Part shown: positions 19,701 through 28,286 of the stretch, piece after piece | Layout of the letters: each line of letters starts with the position of its first letter | Position numbering within the stretch: position 1 is the stretch's first letter | Notes under the pieces: model-generated | The model's database searches: none | The model's input: the letters and a program-made list of their open reading frames with translations, nothing else | What the model was told of the DNA's origin: nothing | Origin: Vitrella brassicaformis | Taxonomy: Eukaryota > Sar > Vitrellaceae | Length of the DNA stretch: 28,286 nt | Direction: 5' to 3' | Assembly: GCA_001179505.1 (NCBI GenBank) | Contig: CDMY01000200.1 | Span: forward strand, 1 to 28,286 | Translations under genes and position numbers: made by a program

Positions 19701-20074
19701 AGACATTCTCTCTCTCATCCCACGTGTGGATTGTACGCACATTCACATACACACACACGTATAGATAGACGCTACGCTACACATACGGGCTGGTTGAAAG
19801 CAGCCGGGGTCACACGAGAGGAAAATCGAGCAGCGAACGGTCTCTCTCTATGGGCCTTGCGTTCATCCCTCCTCGCTCGCTGCATCCACCACTAACCAGT
19901 CAGTCACCCTGGCTCCCACAGCATCCATCGCTCGACGATAAAGATCTCTGTCCCGCCTCTCCCGGCCAGCCAAAACTGTCTGTCCACGGCCCCGTCCCAC
20001 ACTCTCTCTTTCTCCTGCTTGCTCGCGTTGCGACGCGCATCTGTCTCTCCTCTCCCACTCTCTTGCCCATCAGA

Positions 20075-22046
20075 TCAGGCACCGACTAATGACGCGGGAC
20101 TCCGCAAGTCATCCGTCTCGTGATCATATCGGTGGCTGTGCTTCCTGCTCTTTGTCTCGTGCAGCCCCGCCAGCCACTCGGCTATCACACGGGCCTGCAC
20201 ACAACGAACGGGCCGACACACAGGCAGCCAGAGAAAGAATTCCACGTCAAGTAAGAATGGATAGGTGAGTGTTGGTCGTCCGAGCGCACCGCAAAGTTCT
20301 TTTCGGGCACCGGCCACCAGGACTCACAGAACAGATTGTGGCCACCGGTCTGCACGCAGGCCACAGAACGAGCAGGGTCGAGTGTGGATCTGCTCCCAGC
20401 TGTCTGTGTGCCTGCCTGTGTCTCCCATTGACATCACACGTACACACCGGCGTGACGGCGAAAACAACGGTCGGGTGGTCTTTCAGGCGCCTGGCCATCT
20501 CCCACACAAGCGATGCGGGCACCACCGGGTCGTCCAAAGACATCAGGCACAGAAACGGTACCTGCATGACATGACCACCCCATACGACACATGGACCTCC
20601 ATGAGCACCCGCCCATCGATCCCGCTGCTGCCCTATTTGTGTGTGTGTGTGTGTGCGTTGGTGTCACCTGTATGTGCTCCAAGTGGGCCTCACACGACGC
20701 ATCTCGGTAGTAGTCCTCCACCCTCTCATAGCCAAACCGGTGACACGACAGCAAAGTGTCGCACTCCCACACCGTCCGCGCGCGCATCCCCCTCTCCACC
20801 AGATCCTCACTCACACTCGGCAGCCTCTTTTCATCCTCACCCCAGCTGCTCAGCAGAGGCAGAGAGAGATCCGGCAGAGGCGACAGGCCGGCCGTGAGAG
20901 GTGAGGGGGGCGGCGGGGGCGAGGCTGACGAGCTGGCGGTGGATGTGCTGCTAGAGAGGCTGGCGGTGCTTGTTGTGAGCGCTATGAGCAGGGGAGAGGG
21001 GATGAGGGCCAGCGAAACGGATGACTCACGCTGCCTTCGGTAGAGCGGCCGGGGCTGGGAGAAGTAGCACTTCTTATACGCCCAGGTAAGTCCTCTGCAC
21101 ACATGGACGGAGGCACACGATATGTTCATGCGTGCCGTGCTCATCCATCCATTTCTCCCTCCATCCCACTTTGACCTGCTTGCCAGCTTCGACAGAGATG
21201 CCCTCGGTGCGCCGTCGATGTGCCGCACACACCTTCCCACATCGATGGGGTTGCTCACCGACACCCCGCCCTTCACCCGCCGCCACACAGCACTCTCACC
21301 CTGGCCAGCCCGCTTGCCCATCTCACCCAGCCACCTGGCCACGTTCGAACCGCCCATCGAGAAGCCGATAAAATAGATGGGCGACTCGTTGTCAGGTGTG
21401 CGGCTGACGATGGCCTGCATGGCGGCTTCTATGTCGCCAGTGGACGCCCAGCAGCGATGGTGCGAGTCGATGGGGTGGTCCACGCCCCGTGGGCTCATGA
21501 CGTGGGAGCGGAAGCCCAGGCGAGACAGCAGGGTCACTGCAGAGTAGATCTGCCCGTCCCGCGACGAGCCGCACGCACCTGAAACAGACAGACAAAGGAA
21601 TAAGAGCGTTTGTAATGACTGATGAATGCTGGCTGCGTGACGCCTCTTTCTTTCTCACCAGTGAGTATCAGCACATCTCCTTTGCAATCGACCCCCTCTG
21701 CCGGCTCCCGCCTGTGCAGGTGCACCGTCCCTCCCTCTCGGCTGTCCTCAACCGCATCCACACCGTCATAAATGGCGTCCCTGTGCGGCGTGGCGTGCCC
21801 CTGAAGGTACATCAAGACGGCCTGCACCCAGGCTCCTCCCAATACGCGAGATGAGGGCCGAAAGCCGGCAGCGGAGAGCAGTCTCCTGTATGATGACGCG
21901 CCAAAGAGTCTGATGCCTGGGCGTGTGGCGGGCTTTGTGGACGAGGCCGCCTGGGCGATGGTGGACGAGAGGAGAGCGAGCGGCAGAATAAGGAGGGACA
22001 GCAGGCACGGCATCGAGCTCAGCATATCCCAAGGGATGTCGAGCAT
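20075..22046 (-). CDS. Alpha/beta hydrolase of the EMB8/YheT (ABHD1/3) type
   Basis: Minus-strand exons 21659-22046, 21233-21578, 21030-21094, 20668-20981, 20448-20561, 20290-20349 and 20075-20194 join in frame to about 468 aa. The N-terminus has a hydrophobic stretch (LLSLLILPLALLSSTIAQA), a signal peptide or membrane anchor. Family marks: the strand and oxyanion region LTGACGSSRDGQIY (about 127-141), the nucleophile elbow GFSMGGSNV with Ser about 203, VSVSNPIDVGR, EDYYRDAS, the acid in SLDDPVVP (Asp about 381 or 382), and GGHN with His about 413. EMB8/YheT relatives are hydrolases acting on esters or lipids, some at membranes; the substrate here is unknown. Between the lid region and EDYYRDAS lies a Ser/Thr/Pro-rich insert of about 60 residues encoded by the 20668-20981 exon. 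It is longer than expected for the family and probably a disordered loop. The triad is complete. Confidence 0.88.
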
Positions 22047-22322
22047 GATAGCCCAGTCTTCCCTTCCCCCCGTCCCGAGCGGTTTCCCCGTCTGTGTGCG
22101 AGCTTAGAAGTACAGATCTTCCCATCTTTTTCCCTGGACACGGGAGTCGTGTTGTTGCAGGTTAACCTTGATGGCCGGGCGGCTTGTTTGAGCGTCATTG
22201 TACCATTTGAATCACAATAGGTGGGCGAGCACACACACGGCACATGCAGCAGGTGTCTGCCCATCTCTCGTCGCCTCTCTGTGTGTGTGGTCGGTGCAGC
22301 TGTTGGTGTCTGTTTGAGTGAG
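22047..22322. promoter_or_regulatory. Divergent promoter region between hydrolase and ankyrin gene A
   Basis: 276 bp between start codons on opposite strands. The part from about 22129 on is repeated upstream of copy B (25679-25868). Conserved blocks are CGGCTTGTTTGA, TGTACCATTTGA, GGTGGGCGAGCACACACACG, CATGCAGCAGGTGTCTGCCC and GGTCGGTGCAGCTGTTGGTG. These are candidates for promoter or 5' leader elements, because they persist in both copies. Confidence 0.55.
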
Positions 22323-22446
22323 ATGTCCGAGGGTCACGACGACATCCACATGGCCTCCGCTGCCATGGCGGACGGTGACGGTGGCGATGCGGGTACGCCA
22401 CACACAGATGAATGTGACACATCAAACACACAGCATCAGCGCCACA

Positions 22447-22478
<32 letters not shown>

Positions 22479-24679
22479 CAGACGATGTGGCTGAGGAGGA
22501 TAGCAATGGCGGCGGCGAGCAGCCAGACGGGCAAGACGACAATGACGCTGACAGTGGTGAGTCAACAGCACGCCACACAGACTGATCAACACACCAGTGG
22601 CACACTCATTTTCGCTTTGTTGACGAATGTGTTGGTGTGTCTTCGTTTCAGATTTGTTGCGTGAGGAGGAGGACGGTGGGATGGCCGAGGAGGAGGAAGG
22701 TGTACAGGAGGCAGCTGATAGCGAATCCGAATCGGTGGGTCACTCATTGACAGCCACAGCCGCCCCATGCGACGAGCGTCAGCAGTGTTTCTCACTCTTT
22801 CCCTTTGTTGTGGCAGGGTGGTGTGCAGGATGACAGTGATGGTGACGGTGGGCCGCTGGGCGACGGCATCGATGACGACGACGAGAGCGATGAAGACGAC
22901 GGCTATGAGGAGGACGGTACGCCAGACAGACAGACAGACAGACGCGAAAGAGTGTGATCCGCACACACATTCCTTCACTGTGTGTGTCGTGTGGTGGCTG
23001 TGTGTGTGTGTGTTGCAGGACATCCTGTGGAGGTGGCCACCACGGTGGAGGTGCCTGACGGCTGTTGGAGATCCGATGACATCGAGGCTCGATTTCCCCA
23101 CTATACCAACGAGGCTACCAGGCAGCTGGCATTGGGCATCATCGGCCGCACCATCACCAGCCCTCAGCAAGCGACACGTCTCATCCAGCAGAACGCCGAC
23201 CCAGATGTCATGCCTCGACTGCGGCAGAAGGGCAGCGGGTATGGTGACGTCTACGGCTACCCCCTCTTGTGTCTCGCTATTGACAACAAGTCGGACTACA
23301 CCGCCGAGACAATCCTGGCAGGGGACAGTCTTGATTGCCGCCTCTTCGCCTTGCCACACTGGTCGTCGGATGAGCTGCAGTCGGCAATAATTACCGCGCT
23401 GCTCGACAGAGGGGCAGACGTCAATGCGGCAGCCGACGAGACCGGGGAGACGCCTCTCCACTTGGCGATCGCATGCGGCAATCAGACGGCCTTCGACCTG
23501 CTGATGGCGCGTCACGACGTTGACCTGCGCCCAGCAGACGCACACGCAGTAAGGGTGATGGAGCTGCCCGAGCCGCTGCGTCCGCCTCCCCCCGAGTATC
23601 TGCAGCTGCTCATGTCGATGTATGAGCGACTCATCGCACGAGACCCCACACTCGCAACCCAACGACGCGGCGGCCTCAACCTGGTTTTTCATGCAGCCGG
23701 GTCGGAGGAGGGCCACTACCCCCAATGGTTTATCGACGCCTATCTGGACCTCGTTACGGCGAACGGGGCCGACATGACGGCAGACGATGCCGGTGGGGAG
23801 ACGCCACTGCACAGGGCGGCCTTCATCGGTTCTCCCCACGTGGCCGACTACCTCTGCCGCAAGCTGCCCGCTGACCAGATCAACAGACGGACAGTCGCCG
23901 GCAACACGCCCCTCGCCATAGCTGCCTATGAGCTCGATCGGCACACCCAACATCTGCAGCACCCGAACACTTCCGAGGCCGACAAGGAGGAGGTGCGCGC
24001 CGAGATTCCCAACTACAAGCTGACGATCCGCAGCCTGCTGCGGGTGGGGGCCGACATCAGCACCATCCCCACAGCCACAGAAGAGCGCCGCCGCCAGCTG
24101 GTGCTGACAGAGTATGCCGGAGTGCTCAATGAGCTGGGTCCCCCCGTCATGGCGGCCGTCAACGCCGCCCTCGCCCCCCACCGCTCACTCGCGGCCCTCC
24201 TGACCCCCCGGCTGGCCGTCGGCCCGCAGGAGGCCCCCGTCTTCGGCTGGCGCATTGCGTCATACCTCTTCGACATGAATGCCGCCCAGGAGGTCATCGG
24301 TGAGGCTATCGGTGTGCGGCACACCGACATGGCCCGCCGTGTGTGTGCGGCAGCGGAGCACTTCATCCATTCGGCGGTGTACCAGGCCAGCAGCAACAGG
24401 GAGGTGGTGGGCGGAATGAGGTATGAGCAGCAGGGCGACAAGCGGCTCAAGGTGACGGTGCCGCAGCTGCAGTGCTTTGTGGTGGGCGGTGTGGGTGGCC
24501 GCAAGATGGAGTTGCGTGAGGTGGTGCAGCGGGCCATCCTGGACGAGGCGGCCAAGTGGGGGCGGCGGGGGAGATCGACAACGGCTTCAGCAAGGATGTG
24601 GCTGCCGTCGAGTGGGGGGCGGTGGGGTGGGTCGACAAGGGGTGGGACGGGAGGGAGACATTCAGACGGCTGGGGATGA
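22323..24679 (+). CDS. Acidic N-terminus, ankyrin-repeat protein, copy A (C-terminus frameshifted)
   Basis: Exons 22323-22392, 22482-22556, 22652-22734, 22817-22916 and 23019-24679 give about 662 aa. The first four exons encode an Asp/Glu/Gly-rich tail (for example DDVAEEDSNGGGEQPDGQDD and DDDDESDEDDGYEEDG), probably disordered. The large fifth exon carries ankyrin-like repeats: ALLDRGADVNAAADETGETPLHLAIACGNQ (GETPLH at about 252), GGETPLHRAAFIGSPHVADYL (about 368), AGNTPLAIAA (about 403) and LLRVGADIS. A C-terminal domain without ankyrin consensus follows, with FGWRIASYLFD, RRVCAAAEHFIHSAVYQ and QCFVVGGVGGRKMEL. It has no signal peptide or membrane segment. Ankyrin repeats bind proteins; the partner is unknown. 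Compared with copy B one base is missing near 24561-24566. That replaces the conserved end with about 40 Arg/Gly/Ser-rich residues before the stop at 24679. Without the gap the stop would be at 24682-24684. The start is the first ATG after the conserved leader, and copy B uses the same one. Confidence 0.8.
24561..24566 (+). other. Single-base deletion relative to copy B
   Basis: Copy A reads gggggcggcggggg where copy B (28094-28108) reads gggggctggcggggg. The missing T shifts the last 40 codons, yet DNA similarity to copy B goes on past the shift in the original frame. Confidence 0.75.
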
Positions 24680-24847
24680 CGTGAGAGAGGCAAACAAAGA
24701 GATGAGGCAGGCAGGGGGGATAGAGTGTTGGATGGACAAATCGTTATCGCTGCTTCTGTCATCTTGAAGAAGAAGTTCCTTTTCTCGACTCTCATCCCGA
24801 CAAATATTACGAGTCAATCTATCGGTGTTCGCGAATGAATGCCTCAC

Positions 24848-25066
24848 CGATTCGCTCCCATCGGCCATCACACCGCCCTCTTCATTGTCCTCATCTGAAC
24901 ACAATCAACCACAGGCACACACATCGACCCAAATCAACTGCTGCGGCGTTCGGTGCTGACCGTCAGGCTCATCGCCGCTCTGGAGTTGCTGCACGGCGTC
25001 GACGTCCATCGGGGGCTCCGCGGCGACCTCCTGCTGCTGCTGAGCTGCTGCTTGTCGTGCGGCCAT
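24848..25066 (-). pseudogene. Inverted relic of a third acidic/ankyrin gene (5' part only)
   Basis: Minus-strand exon 24961-25066 starts MAARQAAAQQQQEVAAEP and ends SGDEPD. Exon 24848-24894 encodes DEDNEEGGVMADGSES. They join in phase 1, and the second leaves in phase 0, exactly as exons 2-3 of copies A and B do. Its end plus intron start (GAATCGGTGAGGCATTCATT) matches copy B (GAATCGGTGAGTCACTCATT). The resemblance stops there: no exon 4 or ankyrin exon follows, because the sequence runs into the tail of copy A from the other side. The rest was probably lost in the rearrangement. Reading through the intron would add about 60 residues of no clear kind. A short expressed acidic protein cannot be excluded. 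Confidence 0.5.
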
Positions 25067-25868
25067 GAGTGGGGCTCGGTGTGCACACAGAGAGATAGTC
25101 CTACTACCTCTTCGACGACCTGACAGTGACACGCACACAAGGAGGAATGAGGGCCCTTCCTCCACCGAGGACGCTATTGCTCTTTTCCGCCTGCCCGCGT
25201 ACCCTCTTGTGTCCTGTCCTCTTCGGACGGGCCCTCACCTCACACAGACTAAAGCAGATCTGCCGCCCTGGACTCACGAATCACGATGAGACGGAAGCTG
25301 GGGGACGCCCGTGGCGTATTGAGGTCGCCTGGGCTCCACTGGCGGTGATATCAAACGCTCCTCGCGCACTTCTTAGCTCGCCCTAGGGTGGAGGGTTCAA
25401 ACCCTAACCCTCTAGATTTGATGGGTGACTGATTCGGTCAGTGCATGTGGAGCGTGCGTGGGTGATTCCTGTTGCGTATCGTTCGTTTGACTGTGCGTGA
25501 AAGACACCGGACCAGGCTTTCGGGCCATCTTGACATTCCGTGGTTGTTACGTGGAACCGCTATCTCTCTCTCTCTCTCTCTGTATGCGAAGACAGGCTAC
25601 AGGCTGTGTTTGTCTATTTCGCATACATCCTGTCTACCATCAGATTCAGACCGCTTGCCTGGTTGAAACACAGGTTGCTTTCTCTGGACACCGCGGCCTC
25701 TGTGCAGATCTGCCTTGTCGACGGAGCGGCTTGTTTGAACGCTTTTGTACCATTTGACTCATAGCTAGGTGGGCGAGCACACACACGACACATGCAGCAG
25801 GTGTCTGCCCATCTCTTTCTGCCTCTCTGTGTGTGGTCGGTGCAGCTGTTGGTGTCTGTTTGAGTGAG
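25067..25868. other. Spacer between duplicate units and promoter of copy B
   Basis: 25067-25678 is unique spacer with no protein-like frame. It holds a short CT run (25563-25581) and an inverted telomere-like motif at 25384-25413. From about 25679 it matches the leader of copy A and should contain the promoter of copy B. Confidence 0.55.
25384..25413. repeat. Short inverted telomere-like motif
   Basis: TAGGGTGGAGGGTT, CA, then AACCCTAACCCTCT. The inner arms AGGGTT/AACCCT pair perfectly, and the right arm holds CCCTAACCCT. Confidence 0.4.
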
Positions 25869-28286
25869 ATGTCTGAGTGTCACGACAGCCACACGGCCTC
25901 CGCTGCCATGGCGGACGGTGACGGTGGCGATGCGGGTACGCCACACACAGATGAATGTGACACATCAAACACACAGCATCAGCGCCACACGTGTGTGTGT
26001 GTCTTCGATGGTGTGTGCAGACGATGTGGCTGAGGAGGATAACAATGGCGGCGGGCAGCCAGACGGGCAAGACGACAATGACGCTGCCAGTGGTGAGTCA
26101 ACAGCACGCCACACAGACTGATCAACACACCAGTGGCACACTCATTTTCGCTTTGTTGACGAATGTGTTGGTATGTTCCGTTTCAGATTTGTTGCGTGAG
26201 GAGGAGGACGGTGGGATGGCCGAGGAGGAGGGAGAAGGTCTACAGGCGGCAGCTGACAGCGAATCCGAATCGGTGAGTCACTCATTGACAGCACCAGTCG
26301 CCCCATGCGACGAGCGTCAGCAGTCTTTCTAACTCTTTCTCTTTGTTGTGGCAGGATGGTGTGCAGGATGACAGTGATGGTGACGGTGGGCCGCTGGGCG
26401 ACGGCATCGATGACGACGACTATGACGACGACGAGAGCGATGAAGACGACGGCTATGAGGAGGACGGTACGCCAGACAGACAGACGCGAAAGAGTGTGAT
26501 CCGCACACACATTCCTTCACTGTGTGTGTCGGGTGGTGGCTGTGTGTGTGTGTGTTGCAGGCCATCCTGTGCCGGTGGCCACCACGGTGGAGGTGCCTGA
26601 CGGCTGTTTGGGACCCGATGACATCGAGGCTCGATTTCCCCACTATACCAACGAGGCACGAGGCAGCTGGCATTGGGCATCATCGGCCGCACCATCACCA
26701 GCCCTCAGCAAGTGACACGTCTCATCCAGCAGAATGCCGACTCCCATGTCATCCCTCGGCTGAGGAGAAAGGGCAGGGGGTGTTCTGGCCTTGGCTACCC
26801 CCTGTTGTGCCTCGCCATTGACGACAAGTCGGACTACACCGCCGAGACCATCCTGGCATCCGAGACCTTCCAACCCGAAGACGATGATTTATTTTACCGT
26901 CCCGTCGCCCTGCCCCAGTGGTCGTCTGACGAGCTGCAGTCGGCCGTCCTGACCGCACTCCTCGACAAAGGAGCCGACCCCAATGGGACAGCCTACCGTT
27001 TGGCGCCCATCCATTTGGCGATTGCATGCGGCAATCAGACGGCCTTCGACATCCTGATGGCCCGTCACGACGTTGACCTGCGCCCATCAAACCTACTCAA
27101 TGACATGGTGATGGAGCTGCCCCGCCCGCTGCGTCAGCCTCCCCCAAGTATCTGCAGGTGCTCATGCCCATGTTCCGGCAACTCACCCAACGAGACCCCA
27201 CCCTCGCCACCGAAGAACGCTTCGAGGATAACCTGGTGGACAGGGCAGCCATCAACGCACAAGGGCACTATCCCCAGCCCTTCATCGACGCCTACCTGGA
27301 CCTCATCACGGCGAACGGGGCCGACATGACGGCAGCCGATGAGGGTTGGCGGACGCCACTGTACTGGGCGGCAAACTGGGGCTCCCCTAAGGTGGCCGAC
27401 TACCTCTGCCGCAAACTGCCCTCCGACCAGATCGACCCACGGGACGACGGCGAGACGCCCCTGGCCTGGGCTGCAAGGAGCCTCGATTGGCGCACTCAAG
27501 AGCTGCAACACCCGAACACACCAGAGCCGGCCGAGAGTGACGAGTACAAGCTGATCATGCGCATTCTGCTGCGGGCGGGGGCCGACATCAGCAGCATCCC
27601 CACAGACACAGACGAGGACCGCCGCCGCCGCCGCCGCCGCCAGCTGGTGCTGACGGAGCATGCGACAGTGCTCAATCAGCTCGGCCTTGCAGTCATGGCG
27701 GCCGTCAACGCCGCTCTCGCCCCCCACCGCCAACTCGCGGCCCTCCTGACCCCCCGGCTGGCCGTCGGCCCGGAGGAGGCCCCCATCTTCGGCTGGCGCA
27801 TCGCGTCATACCTCTTCGACATCGCTGTCGCCAAGGAGGCCATCGGTGAGGCCATCGGTGTGCGGCACAGCGACATGGCCCGCCGTGTGTGTGCGGCAGC
27901 AGAGCACTTCATCCATTCGGCGGTGTACCAGGCCAGCAGCAACAGGGAGGTGGTGGGCGGGACGGCCAATGTGGGCGGCCAGGTGGTGCGTGTGCCGCAG
28001 CTGCAGTGCTTTGTGGTGGGCGGTGTGGGTGGCCGCAAGATGGAGTTGCGTGAGGTGGTGCAGCGGGCCATCCTGGACGAGGCGGCCAAGTGGGGGCTGG
28101 CGGGGGAGATCGACAACGGCTTCAGCAAGGATGTGCCTGCGGTGGCATGGGGAGCGGTGGGGTGGGTCGACAAGGGGCGGGACGGCAGGGAGACCTTCAG
28201 ACGGCTGGGGATGACATGAGATGAGATGCACACATGGACAGGTTTGGGTGGCAGACAGGCAGGGGGCATAGCGTGTTGGATGGATA
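25679..28286 (+). repeat. Segmental tandem duplication, unit B
   Basis: Second unit, in the same orientation as 22129-24737. Similarity continues to the last base of the window (the GTGTTGGATGGA tail). Confidence 0.9.
25869..28219 (+). pseudogene. Acidic/ankyrin-repeat protein, copy B, with two apparent frameshifts
   Basis: Exons 25869-25935, 26021-26092, 26187-26272, 26355-26466 and 26561-28219 match copy A with the same phases. Exons 1-4 are open and acidic (including a longer DDDYDDDESDEDD run). In exon 5 one base is missing near 26655-26660 (gaggcacgaggc against gaggctaccaggc in A). Translation would stop at 26715. The original frame resumes (GIIGRTITSPQQ) and is lost again near 27143-27148 (ccccca-agtat against ccccccgagtat). 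From 27158 it is open to the stop at 28217-28219, with GWRTPLYWAANWGSPKVADYL and the conserved C-terminal domain ending GRETFRRLGMT. A run of seven arginines (about 27620-27640, CGC repeats) is an expansion absent from A. It is either a pseudogene or intact with two assembly errors. Substitutions elsewhere are mostly conservative, which suggests constraint until recently. Confidence 0.7.

Larger units (their letters stand above)
18730..20074. other. Convergent intergenic region rich in microsatellites, no gene seen
   Basis: About 1.35 kb between two convergent genes. It holds GAAT/GGTG runs near 18770-18800, (CATA)n at about 19315-19425, CAGA/CAGG runs at about 19655-19700, and several short CA and TG tracts. 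Open frames here are repeat-encoded. Confidence 0.6.
22129..24737 (+). repeat. Segmental tandem duplication, unit A
   Basis: Aligns with 25679-28286 at a period of about 3546-3550 bases. It includes the upstream region, five exons, four introns and about 50 bases after the stop. Confidence 0.9.

Noticed and set aside
19600-19760. Cys/Leu-rich frames with apparent membrane character
   Set aside because: Entirely encoded by CAGA/CAGG and CA repeats.
22586-24181. 531-codon open frame on the minus strand opposite ankyrin copy A
   Set aside because: The plus strand has clear ankyrin repeats and conserved splice sites. The minus frame is not conserved as an open frame in copy B and runs across plus-strand introns and microsatellites.
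25384-25410. GGTTCAAACCC resembling a tRNA B-box / T-arm
   Set aside because: The flanking stem does not pair as a T-arm, and no anticodon arm or acceptor stem could be built upstream.

Overview
The window is nuclear DNA of an intron-rich protist. Genes carry many short introns (roughly 40-170 nt) with GT-AG borders, two probable GC-AG borders, and CA/TG, CAGA, GGAT and GTCTGT microsatellites in introns and intergenic DNA. The gene set (calcineurin A with calmodulin-binding and autoinhibitory segments, a coiled-coil-less SAS-6-like protein of the kind placed at the apical complex in Apicomplexa, a secreted EF-hand protein, a bacterial-type secreted subtilase) points to an alveolate. A chromerid such as Vitrella brassicaformis is my best guess; this is inference, since no rRNA or organelle marker is present.

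Layout. 1-520 (-): 5' part of a protein kinase running off the left edge. 751-4477 (+): 17-exon secreted subtilase whose active site looks part subtilisin, part sedolisin. 5527-8747 (-): secreted Cys-rich EF-hand protein with His-rich and Pro-rich parts and an apparent 1-nt frameshift. 9373-12737 (-): complete 19-exon calcineurin catalytic subunit. 13361-15058 (+): SAS6-like protein, divergent from calcineurin. 15059-17761 (mostly -): hard-to-read stretch with a DEAH/DExH helicase remnant and unassigned coding-like segments. 17880-18729 (+): Tyr/Pro/Ala/Gly-rich protein ending in a polybasic-CC tail. 20075-22046 (-): EMB8/YheT-type alpha/beta hydrolase. 22323-24684 and 25869-28219 (+): two tandem copies of an acidic, ankyrin-repeat protein gene. 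A relic third copy lies inverted between them.

The tandem pair is a segmental duplication with a period of about 3.55 kb that includes promoters and introns. Copy A has one and copy B two apparent single-base frameshifts, and each copy keeps the frame where the other loses it. Gene pairs kinase/subtilase, calcineurin/SAS6L and hydrolase/ankyrin A are divergent and probably share promoter regions. Convergent ends (4478-5526, 18730-20074) are long and microsatellite-rich.

Exon borders were set by hand from splice signals, reading-phase continuity and family motifs. Nothing was checked against transcripts.
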